IMG/VR virus record: IMGVR_UViG_3300042887_000795
Location: 1-40,412 of that record
Strand: one strand, 5' to 3'
Origin: a virus
Length of the DNA: 40,412 nucleotides
The position numbers and the translations under genes are program-made. Each line of letters starts with the position of its first letter. Position 1 is the first letter of the stretch. Positions 10,701-17,748 of this stretch are shown in pieces. Under the pieces are notes generated by a model. That model was not told where the DNA came from. It was given only the letters and a program-made list of their open reading frames with translations, and ran no database searches.

Positions 10701-10826
10701 CGGCTGCCCGCCGGGCAACTGCGCCTCCACCTCTCGGGAGACGCGCTTTCGCATCGCCGCCGCGAACGGGGACTCGACCTTGCCCAACTTGGCCTGAACG
10801 GCCTTGGCAAACCGGGATTCAGCCAT
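1770..10826 (-). CDS. Giant polyvalent internal/ejected virion protein (3,018 aa) with two ADP-ribosyltransferase-like domains
   Basis: The last late gene and by far the longest. Residues 1-380 are Ala/Gly-rich helical sequence, and 380-475 a Lys/Ala/Gln coiled coil. Near 558-563 is GFEEAIHSIQ, like a zinc-peptidase HExxH motif with the first His replaced. A Pro/Ala linker spans 719-765. Residues 805-1060 resemble a conserved phage domain with YENSSRAILEITGGD and HQVQAAIW motifs (DUF7178-like, from memory). Two ART-PolyVal-like domains each begin YHGT: about 1449-1697 (ending HYVVFRPEQFKS) and 1743-1885 (ending INYGIFDSNQAKSIFN). Basic coiled coil covers about 1895-2100, then a long helical C-terminal region with hydrophobic segments near 2795-2830. 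This architecture is typical of polyvalent proteins packaged in the virion and delivered with DNA. GC content falls in the ART segments. The exact activities are inferred. Confidence 0.85.
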   Translation of the reverse strand: MAESRFAKAVQAKLGKVESPFAAAMRKRVSREVEAQLPGGQPEEQGALALGQIAGSLAMETLGGEGGPVTEVVSKAVMGEAPAGVTIEQAARMSVEERARRGTTTAEAVVGTIAAKTAAKLRGAGMLASLASFEQDRGLEAFARGAQQTTVLGSDDVMTNLTSAVTQGPTSMAEYMLLSRVPIAGTALASASFFLEGAGASAFQIEEAAKAGEMPYSRARQYLGAAVGGGIESATEMIGGKVAAGFARTTAAEFLARGVGRTAAGRAVKGFAGGAVTEGIEEGAASLSTNYLRKPISGEKMKAFGPALEEAWYDSLYGSVGGAGAQVVGVPIAMGQESRVRRRISDALAKSQTEYSDPAYWERIAPTTVGAMQGMTEAERMVEVQASEEAAVQARGDIAVAQQKAAMLVQKQADAAKKIATAKRKKDDAGVQAAEQEMNAIVTEIAQHQKDMAVLAADKVAADTRLAAATAFMAQRQPRRVMSMDDVMRVEQVTAANPTTEADVAAMKQLSSLGYDVVFYDDANADRQAFFSPATPNTLYIRAGNDAQTLGEVIGIGFEEAIHSIQLTDGKLWQALRNSFDERSVLEAAVNYFGPQVTAEDRVAVASAAAALNGDRSGNVDHIMRRWGTALTDAEGTANHIRDGITTLFRTGRAPGLLGRVLARTGLRGRQAATALKVYDAMLKRERAAPAPTEMAGRLREAQQGIAAFQRVEAEAKRRAQPAPSGATPAPAAAPAAPPAPSAPAPVPPTAVPAAAPAAAPAVGASGMTAAEAAAAETPDFKAMVNLAVNNIRASDKKFAKGKRIYPIMEAMERDPASLSEEDREIGRRLQQEMYAEFGPEFRSMWARARRPASDIGHKREKATGRYVGAPDWVGGSPAKLKTLRTKLRQLAVEGEAGRMWYENSSRAILEITGGDVEEAERIVALIALYSPNATVPANTSMALTAYFQWKAGMPIDAGFSVADRKAEALLVRGQMWSGIKTNSFYQNLMVEIDPSKLDPGVATMDMWMAIAFDYGSKALDQGPKYKFAEREIQRLADELGWKAHQVQAAIWTAMKGRIDPIRGALREREIDEGIGTVTKEIDKKTGKETEKFVIPAENRYRHYRLAHEMGMAYALNTADIEQSKYDFSDALRERMVQMSWEATPSTSTGRSLPGIHAAPLAQKFEYLQAVKAALTENNRDAIADMVGLPQGTTVDGFSAWLGDIGAGAQTFVPVPSAGAGKSRKIKPAATALLDLAAAIRGLVMEQDAVVYHTPVFDDAKIRHNGIELTTARPLDQQEMQALYSAVIAKFNTQELAPAYRPDGARILNFTDIANADFQRGVREVLESLPDTFGGGTVTTRSFRSDGDYIGNDWQRSPNGEDYRSRIQSQRPDLLQRVADLRSRVEAVNRDFDAKYGWGPTAVVSGTVSARRRASDAEYLAAAARGDTATGQRMAIEAGAAAGYRFEVYHGTNGPNFTVFDIEKGGSKTGAESAQIGMFATDNPKVAEEYSRNIGMGGVFDLAFGGPISALRDEAANTDEGKRLKAVHQDALDELQAAIDARAAETRQIFADKLADILSPDPIVRNRELDEFVNSARSSDSWWNTPRLKEAQSKVGETRNALTQFLYERVSDALPNRRVLHLLAKIDNPAIYDAEGKTPAEFALTPKIQAAIAAGHDGVIFKNLIDPTEPSTHYVVFRPEQFKSADPFTYDDQGNVIPLSRRFDVAETDIRMARRPRELSEFTPEWRAWFGDSKVVDEQGRPLVVYHGTMSQEDFDQFEDYGRKVEDRGGLLAFFSTSPDVASEFAFAKYREVDGKRVNYSARLIPVYLNIRKPFDVRNTEEAETILNQWGATEDWKFRAMRGDWDVLEEPTFVEFIRNLGYDGIVTQERGVINYGIFDSNQAKSIFNERPTQAPGLRAARRRVPAGEIKDAGKRLTAARVALEAARKTGDEAKIADARKEFKAALRGLRSVGKIDAPSLAFAIGRRAGQVAGVMKGRKMAAREVRDVEQAKAAAKRDELRSKFKNRMAAFNERLDREVARNDALRVRMERARRLAELRRDEAAERAERKALRAWFAGQAKGAAAGWAEAKKEMVEIRKQAAEIISSLPRSMRGKYVDALATMRTPSGVAVVARRVMQDLYRAEAIETVSDINRLRKRVKKVGLRADTRAAIKAQLDTAFGLLATGKKRLLPFTDSIDLRNRIISARQALANAQDSFDLEREEYRAGRDGRAEEVAADSAVLGATINTLTPLPAQPTASQAPQPGIVRQLLTEFMNMDAYTLMQRLEGGESGVLGKMWNQLKAGKNAMTVARRAIDESIDGSLRRAGYAGYDGYAARAAGLYGDTSAETVTVRMGGVDRMIPVDMMLNIAAFDEDTVSLLTDANDPESRGSPIVFSTYRKGDPILLTQQEHAAIVAGLTAEQRALIEDMKAILEERIRPMAFEIYFQINGRQPDTVVGYFPRQRLGDEIGDANIDINMDPTQVVSTMLSNAGFLKERVAARSTLVVSGLMRTMDSHIDESLRLIHLSLPLRYAMSVLKTTPVRTSMERVLGDGANDAVRKLVLNGVGLSGRPTNDLIEKLNSNVSGALITLNPKTWIRQLGGAFRLSSEMSPTALAEGSARSLAMTLAQRKERIAYIEGLNGYLYDRHRRSQIGIFANVIGDPRTGTEQWVTAMQATGRSLATLGESAAAGDFMRAAQALREGTMTVGKISRSADGVIRAVDRQIMLVAFEGFRADLKRRNPGMADAQVDRMAAQMAEDAFRRTQNVSDALDDTLYAAVNKFNKGIGRVLFPFSSDPLKGHNQLRRAIMSGDPVQIGRTTAGIAGNMALAAAVNPLWALAGLAVANLFGGDEEDEEIIRRMLMEREMKYSASGLAADAVSSVAGYSGIIASGLVEAAMSSPEMADDVMEPLAIRMIGDAAKQAAGATQATSTLMEYERKEREGTLTPTERARIPELRRNRARGFADVTGTTLQLGGIPVVSPIRTIVRTAEQVRPPASRLLTEYRKREREGTLTPAQRRRMAELERLERIRKATQPSP

Positions 10827-10829
10827 GTG

Positions 10830-12326
10830 TCACTCCTGACCCTGAAGTTGGCGGAGAGCCTGAGCGGCGGCGAGAATCGCCTGCCGCTGCGCTGGGTCGT
10901 ACGGGAACTGGGACCAGTCGCCCGTGTACTCGCGTGCCTTGATCGCTTCCTCGATGTTCAGGATGCGATCGACGATCTGTTCCGGCTCCGCGCCTTCCAT
11001 GCCGAGGGCACGCGCTCCAGCCATGATCGCCTCGTCGCCTCCTCCGGCAGGCTGGCCGGGCGCGGACGGTGCCATGCCCGCACGCTCCTGCTGGCGCATC
11101 TTGGCCGTCTGCACCGATGCGGGCTCGACCACCTGCGATGCAGGCAGCCGGGGCAGGACGCCGTCCGTCTTGTTGGCAATGTTCAGCGCATCGACCATCG
11201 TCGCCAGACCCGGCTCGTCCACGGCAAGCACCGGACCCCAGCCGAGGTTCTCGGAGACCATGTTGAACGTGTCGAGGAACGACATGATCTCGTCCGGGTT
11301 GTACTGCCCGTCCTGCGTCGGGCGCGGAAGCGTCACCGGGGCAGGAAGGAACGGCAGCATCCCGGGCGTCTTCATCGCCTGCATCAGGTTCACGAGCGGC
11401 ATCACGCCTCCGCCTTGCCCGCGCAGATTGTCGATCACCGTCGTCGCCTGCGGCTGAAGAACGTCAGCCGGGCTGCGGTTGAGCGCACGGACGCCCTCCA
11501 GCATCGCAAGCCCGTACGGCTTGTCCTGAAGCCCGCGTGCCATCGCGTCGTACTGGCGCATCTTGCCGTCGTACATGACGGTGTACATCTCCTGCGCCGT
11601 CTGCGCGAACTCGGCCGGGACGGCCTTGCCGTGCCACATCGTCCGGGCGTCCTTGTTCTTCATGAACGACCCAAGTTGGTTGATCGCCATCTGCGGGTCG
11701 AACTCGTACATCATCGTTAGGTAGGCGTTGATCTCCGGGTCGGAGTACTCGCTCACCTTCTTCGCCATCGCGTCGAAGTACGGGGCGAACGCCTGCTTCC
11801 GGGCGATGAGATCCTGCACCTGCCGGAACTGCTTGCGTGCCTGAGACCGAGACTCGATCGCGCCGAACCACTGCGGCACCGTCAGGCGGATCACCTGCCT
11901 CTGGCCGTCCTCGTCGGTGAATGCGACCGCCGGGGTGCCGTCGGCGACGGCCCCGAACTCCAGCATCTCCAGCCCCTCGTAGTCGCCGTTCTCGATTCCC
12001 TGCACCGCCTGCATGAACGACGGCCTGCGCGGAACAGACGGGTTCGGCGCATACATCGCCTTGTCCTCGTCGGCACGGCGGACAAGGTCGTTGACGAAGT
12101 TCGGAAGTTCGTCCTCGGTCAGCGTGCGCTGTTCGAGCGTCACCCGCTGGCCGACATCGTCTCGACCGGGCCTGTATTCCATCGTCCGGGGCGGGCCGAC
12201 CTTGTCTTCGCCCGGCCTGTATTCCATCGTCCTCATGTCGCTCCCGGGCACGGCGAACACCGAGGTCCGGTCGGAGTTCACGCGAAACGGCGGCTGAGGC
12301 GAGAATTGGGTGTCCTGTCCGTTCAT
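10830..12326 (-). CDS. Putative internal virion protein (498 aa)
   Basis: Its function is not recognised from sequence, but its place between two helical proteins and the giant polyvalent protein fits the internal-protein/ejection module of podoviruses. The N-terminus carries a short duplication, RTMEYRPGEDKVG followed by RTMEYRPGRDDVG. The middle (about 150-300) is helical and rich in Gln, Met and Ala (SRSQARKQFRQVQDLIARKQ). The C-terminal third is Pro/Ala-rich and ends in a Gln-rich helix, QAILAAAQALRQLQGQE. The ATG is 8 bases after the stop of the upstream gene, and the giant gene follows after 3 bases. Confidence 0.7.
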   Translation of the reverse strand: MNGQDTQFSPQPPFRVNSDRTSVFAVPGSDMRTMEYRPGEDKVGPPRTMEYRPGRDDVGQRVTLEQRTLTEDELPNFVNDLVRRADEDKAMYAPNPSVPRRPSFMQAVQGIENGDYEGLEMLEFGAVADGTPAVAFTDEDGQRQVIRLTVPQWFGAIESRSQARKQFRQVQDLIARKQAFAPYFDAMAKKVSEYSDPEINAYLTMMYEFDPQMAINQLGSFMKNKDARTMWHGKAVPAEFAQTAQEMYTVMYDGKMRQYDAMARGLQDKPYGLAMLEGVRALNRSPADVLQPQATTVIDNLRGQGGGVMPLVNLMQAMKTPGMLPFLPAPVTLPRPTQDGQYNPDEIMSFLDTFNMVSENLGWGPVLAVDEPGLATMVDALNIANKTDGVLPRLPASQVVEPASVQTAKMRQQERAGMAPSAPGQPAGGGDEAIMAGARALGMEGAEPEQIVDRILNIEEAIKAREYTGDWSQFPYDPAQRQAILAAAQALRQLQGQE

Positions 12327-12333
12327 TGGTTCC

Positions 12334-12927
12334 TCACATTCCCATGCCGAACATGATCCGCCGTGCCCGTTCGCTCGCCATCGACTCCCGTGCGGACTGC
12401 AATCCCTGCTGGGCCACGAACATCTTGCCGTAGGGGTTCATCTGCGACAGCCCGGCGCGAAGGCCCATCGGGTTCTGCTCCTCCTGCATCTGCTGCTCGA
12501 TGCTGCTCATGGGCTGCATCGCGGTGCCCTGCACCCCGGCGGCGATTCCCTTGAACGTGCCACGGTCCTCCTCGGCCTGACCGAGGATCTCCTTGCGGCG
12601 CTGCGCGGAAGCCTGCTCTTCGCGTGCCATCTGGTCACGGAACATCGCCTCCTGACCGACCCGGGACATCATCTGGCCCGTGGCGACGTTGGCAGGCTGC
12701 ATCCCGCCCATGATCGACGCGCCAGCGCCGACGAACGGGTTGCGGAGGTCGGTCTGCGAGAGACCCGCACCGATGCCTTGGGCCATTCCGGTCCCAGCCA
12801 TCATCGCGAACCGACCGAGGTTCTGCATGAACGTCATGTCCTGCTGCTGCCTGCGAAACGCCTGCATCTCGTCCCACGACCGGGATCCGCCGCCCATCGG
12901 GCTCTGCTGCATCGGTGAAAGTGCCAT
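12334..12927 (-). CDS. Putative internal virion protein, Met/Gln-rich (197 aa)
   Basis: Unrecognised family. The sequence is unusually rich in Met, Gln, Gly and Ala (QQQDMTFMQNLGRFAMMAG, GASIMGGMQPANVATGQMMS), with no membrane segment long enough to be confident and a helical Glu/Gln/Arg centre (MAREEQASAQRRKEILGQAE). It lies between two other Ala/Gln-rich proteins in front of the giant protein, so an internal capsid or ejected tail-channel component is the best inference. It begins at an ATG with a ribosome site (AGGACGGAG) in the short gap after the 320-residue gene. Confidence 0.6.
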   Translation of the reverse strand: MALSPMQQSPMGGGSRSWDEMQAFRRQQQDMTFMQNLGRFAMMAGTGMAQGIGAGLSQTDLRNPFVGAGASIMGGMQPANVATGQMMSRVGQEAMFRDQMAREEQASAQRRKEILGQAEEDRGTFKGIAAGVQGTAMQPMSSIEQQMQEEQNPMGLRAGLSQMNPYGKMFVAQQGLQSARESMASERARRIMFGMGM

Positions 12928-12948
12928 TGTGTCTCCGTCCTTTCGTTG

Positions 12949-13911
12949 TCAGTATGGTCTGAGAGCGCCGCCGTACAGCCCGAACAGGCCCGACGCGATG
13001 CCGCCGCCGACGCCTCCGGCGATCGCCGCAGCCGTCTGGTATCCGGCACCCGCGTACTGCGCGGCCGCCTCCTTGCCTCCGAGGACGCGGGCGACGCGCT
13101 CGCGCTCGACGTTGACCTGTGCCTGAAGGAAGTCCGAGCCGAGGCCGATGACCTGACGCGCCGTCTCCTCCTGCGTGGCAAACCGCTGCTGGCCGAGTTG
13201 CTGCCGCATCTGGAGACCTCCGGTCACCCGCTGGCCCATCAGGCCCATCTGCCCGGCAAGCCGCTGCTGCTGCAACTGGGTCATGCCGGAGACGGCCGCC
13301 TGCTCGATGCCCGCCAACTGGCTCGCGTACTGCTCCTCGACCACGCCGCGCTGGAGCGCCCCGGCACGCTGCTCGGCGGCCAGAGCGGCCTGACCGAACG
13401 TCGTCCCGCCGAGGCCCGTGAACGCCTGTGCCTGAGTGAGCCTGCGAAGGTTCGACTCGGTGGCCGAGTCGATCGCCGCGAGCGTGTTGACCCGTCCGAC
13501 CTCGGCCGTCGCCCGGACCCGGCCCATGCCCTCGCCGAACCGCTGCTCGACCTGCTGCGCCTGCTGGGCATATGCGGTTTCGAGTTCGCGGTATCGGGTG
13601 TCGTAGTCTGCGATCAGGGTGTTGTAGTCCTGCGTGTACCGATCGAGGTTCTGGCTGCGTGCGGACACGAACGTGTTCAGGAGATCCTGCTGCGCGGCAC
13701 GCTGGTAGTTGGCAAGGTCGCCGTACTCGTACTGCGTCCACTGCGTCATGTTGCGGATCTGCCGGGCCTTGGCGTCCGCAGCCTGCTTCGCAAGCACGCC
13801 TGATGCGATGCTTCCGACGCCAGCGGCGATGCCACCGACGGCAAGCCCGGTGCCGACGGCCGCCGCCGCGCTTCCAAGACCGATTCCGATGAGCGATGAG
13901 AACAGTGCCAT
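12949..13911 (-). CDS. Putative internal/ejection protein with hydrophobic glycine-rich ends (320 aa)
   Basis: The first 40 residues are a Gly/Ala-rich hydrophobic stretch (GIGLGSAAAAVGTGLAVGG) and the last 35 are again Gly/Ala hydrophobic (TAAAIAGGVGGGIASGLFG). Between them is a long, Gln-rich, largely helical region (QQQRLAGQMGLMGQRVTGG). Helical proteins with membrane-compatible ends are typical of podovirus ejection proteins that form a channel across the host envelope. The GNAT gene ends one base upstream of the ATG. No catalytic motif is visible. Confidence 0.65.
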   Translation of the reverse strand: MALFSSLIGIGLGSAAAAVGTGLAVGGIAAGVGSIASGVLAKQAADAKARQIRNMTQWTQYEYGDLANYQRAAQQDLLNTFVSARSQNLDRYTQDYNTLIADYDTRYRELETAYAQQAQQVEQRFGEGMGRVRATAEVGRVNTLAAIDSATESNLRRLTQAQAFTGLGGTTFGQAALAAEQRAGALQRGVVEEQYASQLAGIEQAAVSGMTQLQQQRLAGQMGLMGQRVTGGLQMRQQLGQQRFATQEETARQVIGLGSDFLQAQVNVERERVARVLGGKEAAAQYAGAGYQTAAAIAGGVGGGIASGLFGLYGGALRPY

Positions 13912-13912
13912 G

Positions 13913-14365
13913 TCAGAGTTCCTTGATGTGAGACCTCTCGACCATCCGGTAGCCCATGCGGCCGACCAGAGCGCCGACCGGGGATTCGCCTTGGATGATC
14001 AGGTCGGAGATTGAGACGGCAACCGCGTTCTGCTCGCGTGCCCATTCCTCGAACGCCTTCACCAGCATGATCCCGCCGCGCCCGGCGCGGCTTTCCTCGT
14101 TCACCCACCACAGGAGTTCGGTGGCGATCACGTTCGTCGGCGACATCCAGAACGGCGTGAGGATTCCCGCCAGCATGCCGACGGCCTTGCCGTCCTCGTC
14201 GATGACAAACAGAACCCCGTTCTGGATGATGCCAGCCACCGTCTGAGCCATCTCAGCGACAGATGGATGCACAAATCCCCGGAACTCGGAATAGGCGATG
14301 AACTTCTGCCCCATCTCAATGATGTCGGCAATGTCATCCGGCGTTGCCTTCCTGATGATGCTCAT
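13913..14365 (-). CDS. GNAT-family N-acetyltransferase
   Basis: A 150-residue protein starting MSIIRKATPDDIADIIEMGQ, the usual GNAT first strand and helix. In the middle it has VGMLAGILTPFW (strand 4) and ELLWWVNEESRAGRGGIMLV, where R-A-G-R-G-G is the acetyl-CoA pyrophosphate loop, and near the end GALVGRMGYRMVE, the usual C-terminal GNAT signature. It should transfer an acetyl group to an amine; the substrate is unknown. The ATG overlaps the stop of the nozzle gene (ATGA), so the two are coupled, and internal virion proteins follow. Phage tail-region GNAT proteins are known, but their targets are mostly not established. Confidence 0.8.
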   Translation of the reverse strand: MSIIRKATPDDIADIIEMGQKFIAYSEFRGFVHPSVAEMAQTVAGIIQNGVLFVIDEDGKAVGMLAGILTPFWMSPTNVIATELLWWVNEESRAGRGGIMLVKAFEEWAREQNAVAVSISDLIIQGESPVGALVGRMGYRMVERSHIKEL

Positions 14366-16497
14366 GTCGGGTCCACCACGCCGCGACGCGGCCCAAGCGG
14401 GTTGGCGTCGATTCCGACGCGCTCCATCGCGAACGGGTAGCCGAGAGATGAGATCCGAAGGAACGCAGCGTTCCCGCGCACCCGGCACCGCAGGCGGTTG
14501 TTCACGCCCTCCTCGATGTCTCCAAGTTCGGTGACGGTCGCCTCGTCGAAACCCTCCTGAGTGACCTCGACGGAACTTGACGTGTCGGTGTCAAGCACGG
14601 TCGCGTCGTCGTCGGTGACAATGTGGTCGTACAGGGCAATCGTCGGATCGGTGATGTTGGTCTGGGAATCGACCGTGCGCTGGAGGTAGACGACCTGCGG
14701 CCCGCCCGTCTCGGGAGGAACCACGAACCGGACCACCCAGCGGAAATTGCTGCTGGCCACCGGATCTTCCCACACACGAGTGATCTCGTACCTGTTGATC
14801 GAATCTCGGTAGACGCGGTCGGCCTCGGCCGTGAACGTCTCCTGCACCGTGTACACGTCGATCACGCTCTTGGCGAACTCGCCGCTGACGTAGTCGGCGA
14901 ACGATGCTCCGTTGGCACCATTGTCAAGAGTGGACGCCCAACTCGTGGTAGATGCGCTCCCGCCGTCATACTCGCGCTCGGTCTCCGAAAGCACCTGCAA
15001 CGTGTTGATCGTCGTGCCGATGGCGATCTGTGCGGTGTCTGCCGTCCTGAGCGTCACGGCCGGAAGATCCGCGTCGCCCTTCACGTTCGTGTTCGGGGTG
15101 TACACGTCTGCCCCGAGTTCGACCTGAACCTCCTTGATCATCACGAGATTCGGCTGCGAATTCAGGATCGGACCCATCGATACGCGGGTCGGGATGCGCT
15201 GCGAGGCGCGGTCGCCGCTCGGCGGGTTCAGGTTCTGGTCGTACCCGGCTGCCGCGTAGCCGTCCATCGCGCAAGTGATCTTCTGGTCGAAGAACCCGAT
15301 CATGCCCTGCTTGCTTCCGTAGACGGCGACTTGGTTGCGCCCGTCCTCGGTAACGAACTGGGCCGCGCTCTTCGCGCCACGGAAGTCAGGATCGACCATC
15401 TTGAACGGGAAGAACCCGTCGGTCTGGTCAGAATAGAACAGGTGCGTGCTGGTGGACGGCAGCAGGTTGTCGTTCATCCAGCACATCAGGCCGCGCCGTT
15501 CGATGTCGTAGAACAGCACCGTCTCCATGTTCTCCCACCGAACTTGGTTGAAGAACGAGTCAAGCCTGTTGAGCGAGATGAGCGACCCACGGTCCACGTT
15601 GAAGTCGTTCGGTGCGATCCGGTAGAGCCCTTCCTGAGCCATCAGGTAGATGGACTTCTCCGGCCCGTTCGACCACGCACGCGGGCCGACGATGCCGATG
15701 TTGCGGCTCATCTGCACGAGTGCGGCACGGTCATCGGTTGCCGGGTCGGAAGTCAGGTATGTCAGCGTCCGCTGCCCGGCAAAGATGATCCCGGTCTGGC
15801 CGAACGGGATCAGCGCCACGATCTCGTCGCCGGGCGAGCCGATCGTCCCGGTGTTTCCGGCGATGGCGTCGCCGATCGTCGTGCTTGGAGTCCAGTCGTC
15901 GGCATTGACCACGTCCGACATGAACCAGATGTTCTCGATGCCCTTGACCCCAGCGAGGACGATGCGGCTGCCGTACAGAACGATCAACGTCGCCTTGTAT
16001 GCCGTGCCGCCGATCGTGTTGGTGACGGTCGCGTTCGGACCTGTCCATGCTTCCCACACGGGGGGCTCGACGGACAAGTCGATCCGCCTGTAGTTGAGGC
16101 CATCGACGAGGTAGATGTACTTTCCCCTCTGCACCGCCTCGACGTTGGCGGTGGTTGACACCGCAGCGCCGCTCCCGCCGCCGGACTGTAGAACCTGAGA
16201 CGAGGTCGTCGCCCCGATGGCAAGCGAGTAGATCTTGCCATCAGCGACGTAGTAGATCCGGTCCTTGACGGTAGGAGGCGTTCCGCTGTAGGCGATGCCG
16301 CGCACGATGCACTGCACCGCATGGGTCGTGTCGAGAATGCGGTTGAAGCCCGGTCGCGTGCCGAGGCGAACGCGCCTGCGGTAGGTGTCCGCAGGGAACA
16401 TGTTGATGATGTCGTGCGTGTAGCCCTCCGGAATCCCCGCATACGCGAAGTCCGTGTGCCAGCCCTTCAGGGGGATGATGGCGGGGGCGTAGGGCAA
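14362..16497 (-). CDS. Tail nozzle / tail-needle-base-like protein (P22 gp10- or T7 gp12-type, 711 aa)
   Basis: Predicted structural protein at the distal end of the short tail tube. The N-terminus (PLKGWHTDFAYAGIPEGYTH then INMFPADTYRRRVRLGTRPG) and the repeated beta-rich blades (IYYVADGKIYSL, KYIYLVDGLNYRRI, IENIWFMSDV, IIFAGQRTLTYL) give a propeller-like pattern. This fits the 600-800-residue nozzle/stabilisation proteins of podoviruses. The start appears to be a TTG at 16497, directly after the TAG stop of fibre C, with GAGG about 10 bases upstream. No ATG fits without losing the conserved N-terminus. Confidence 0.75.
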   Translation of the reverse strand: MPYAPAIIPLKGWHTDFAYAGIPEGYTHDIINMFPADTYRRRVRLGTRPGFNRILDTTHAVQCIVRGIAYSGTPPTVKDRIYYVADGKIYSLAIGATTSSQVLQSGGGSGAAVSTTANVEAVQRGKYIYLVDGLNYRRIDLSVEPPVWEAWTGPNATVTNTIGGTAYKATLIVLYGSRIVLAGVKGIENIWFMSDVVNADDWTPSTTIGDAIAGNTGTIGSPGDEIVALIPFGQTGIIFAGQRTLTYLTSDPATDDRAALVQMSRNIGIVGPRAWSNGPEKSIYLMAQEGLYRIAPNDFNVDRGSLISLNRLDSFFNQVRWENMETVLFYDIERRGLMCWMNDNLLPSTSTHLFYSDQTDGFFPFKMVDPDFRGAKSAAQFVTEDGRNQVAVYGSKQGMIGFFDQKITCAMDGYAAAGYDQNLNPPSGDRASQRIPTRVSMGPILNSQPNLVMIKEVQVELGADVYTPNTNVKGDADLPAVTLRTADTAQIAIGTTINTLQVLSETEREYDGGSASTTSWASTLDNGANGASFADYVSGEFAKSVIDVYTVQETFTAEADRVYRDSINRYEITRVWEDPVASSNFRWVVRFVVPPETGGPQVVYLQRTVDSQTNITDPTIALYDHIVTDDDATVLDTDTSSSVEVTQEGFDEATVTELGDIEEGVNNRLRCRVRGNAAFLRISSLGYPFAMERVGIDANPLGPRRGVVDPT

Positions 16498-17613
16498 CTA
16501 TGCGGTCCTCACGCCGACGGCAAACAACACATTTACGCCGATTACCACGGTTGTTGAGGTGGTGGTGATTTGAGCCACAGAACCAGAAGAGATGGCTCCA
16601 GAATTGTTCACGGATGCCCAAACAACCGTCCACGTCCCGGCAGTGGATCTCAGATATCTGGTGCCGCCTGACGTTCCGACGGCAAACGATCCTGATGGAT
16701 ATTCCAAGACTCCCGAACCACTCGTGATCCATACGAGTCCGATGCATCCGACCTTCGTGTTGTCCGTATGCACGAACCCGCTATTGTTGATCTGGGCATA
16801 GACCTGTGCCGGAGTGAGCGCAGTCACCGCTCCGGCAGCCGTGTTTCCGAGCAGCCCGGACGCGGCCATGTTCACCAACTTGTCGAGTCCCACCGTGTTG
16901 GTCGGAAGCATCCCATTCGTCAACTGACCGAACGACAGCGTGTCCGAGACACGTCGGAACAACGTGTCGTTCGAGGCGGCCGCGATGTCGGCCGGGTCGC
17001 CTGACGAGTTTGCGCTGCGGCCGATCACCGACACCGCTGCACTGTCGCGGATCTTTGCGTCGGTAATGGCGTTGTCAGCGATCTTCCCGGTGGCGACTGC
17101 GAGGTCATCGATCTTTGCAGTCGTGACCGCGAGGTTGTTGATCGACGCCGTCACCACCTCGTTCGGGCTGATGTGCGCCGTGGACTGCCATGCCGAGTAT
17201 GAGGACGCACCAGAGTCGTACACGCGCACCCATGACTTCGTCGCGCTTCCGCTCGTCACGAACTGGGTCAGTTGCTGGAGGAACCATGCGGTTGACGACT
17301 CCATGTGCCTCGTGACGAGAAGGACGCTCTCGCCGTCCCCTGCCGTCATGTCCGAGGGCAGGTTCGTCCACGACCCGCTTGGCGTGTTGAGGTAGAAGCG
17401 GCCCTGCTTCCGGTACTCGGAATGGTTGGCGTCTGTCTGTGCCGACGACAGGTTCGCGATCGCGACGTAGTCGAGGCTCGACCACTGGGTCGATCCATCG
17501 CCGACCTTGAGGTTCCCGGTGTCGGTCTCGTAGGCCACCTCGCCCGAGGCGAGGACAAGCGATGACGACCAGTTCGCCTTCAGGTCGCGCCTGACTTGGA
17601 TTCTCGTTGCCAT
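16498..17613 (-). CDS. Fibre C: tail-fibre/appendage protein (371 aa)
   Basis: The first 50 residues (IQVRRDLKANWSSS, LASGEVAYETDTGNLKVGDG) are a short beta-rich module seen at the N-terminus of many phage fibre proteins. It closely matches residues 6-55 of fibre A, so the two probably share an attachment point. The rest has helical pseudo-repeats (TAKIDDLAVATGKIADNAIT) and a beta-rich C-terminal region. It lies between the lysis-like cassette and the nozzle gene. It probably binds a host surface receptor; the ligand is unknown. Confidence 0.75.
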   Translation of the reverse strand: MATRIQVRRDLKANWSSSLVLASGEVAYETDTGNLKVGDGSTQWSSLDYVAIANLSSAQTDANHSEYRKQGRFYLNTPSGSWTNLPSDMTAGDGESVLLVTRHMESSTAWFLQQLTQFVTSGSATKSWVRVYDSGASSYSAWQSTAHISPNEVVTASINNLAVTTAKIDDLAVATGKIADNAITDAKIRDSAAVSVIGRSANSSGDPADIAAASNDTLFRRVSDTLSFGQLTNGMLPTNTVGLDKLVNMAASGLLGNTAAGAVTALTPAQVYAQINNSGFVHTDNTKVGCIGLVWITSGSGVLEYPSGSFAVGTSGGTRYLRSTAGTWTVVWASVNNSGAISSGSVAQITTTSTTVVIGVNVLFAVGVRTA

Positions 17614-17634
17614 CGCTTGTCTCCTGCCTCTGGG

Positions 17635-17748
17635 TCAGAACTGCTTCTTGCCACGGATGAAGTACCCGGCACCGAATCCCACCACGCCGCAGAGCAGCGC
17701 GAAGAACACCGAGCCGAGCCAACTGGACATGTCAGCGAGAATCGCCAT
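17635..17748 (-). CDS. Small membrane protein (37 aa), holin-like candidate
   Basis: It begins MAILADMSSWLGSVFFALLC and continues into a glycine-rich hydrophobic stretch ending GYFIRGKKQF. This gives one transmembrane segment of about 22 residues with a positively charged C-terminus, so an N-out/C-in orientation is expected. The ATG at 17748 overlaps the end of the spanin-like gene. It closes the three-gene membrane cassette between fibres B and C. A holin or holin regulator is plausible, but nothing diagnostic is visible. Confidence 0.55.
   Translation of the reverse strand: MAILADMSSWLGSVFFALLCGVVGFGAGYFIRGKKQF

Noticed and set aside
16561-16585. Further operator-like GTGGTG...CCAC site
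   Set aside because: The spacing between arms is wrong and it lies in the C-terminal codons of fibre C with no promoter.
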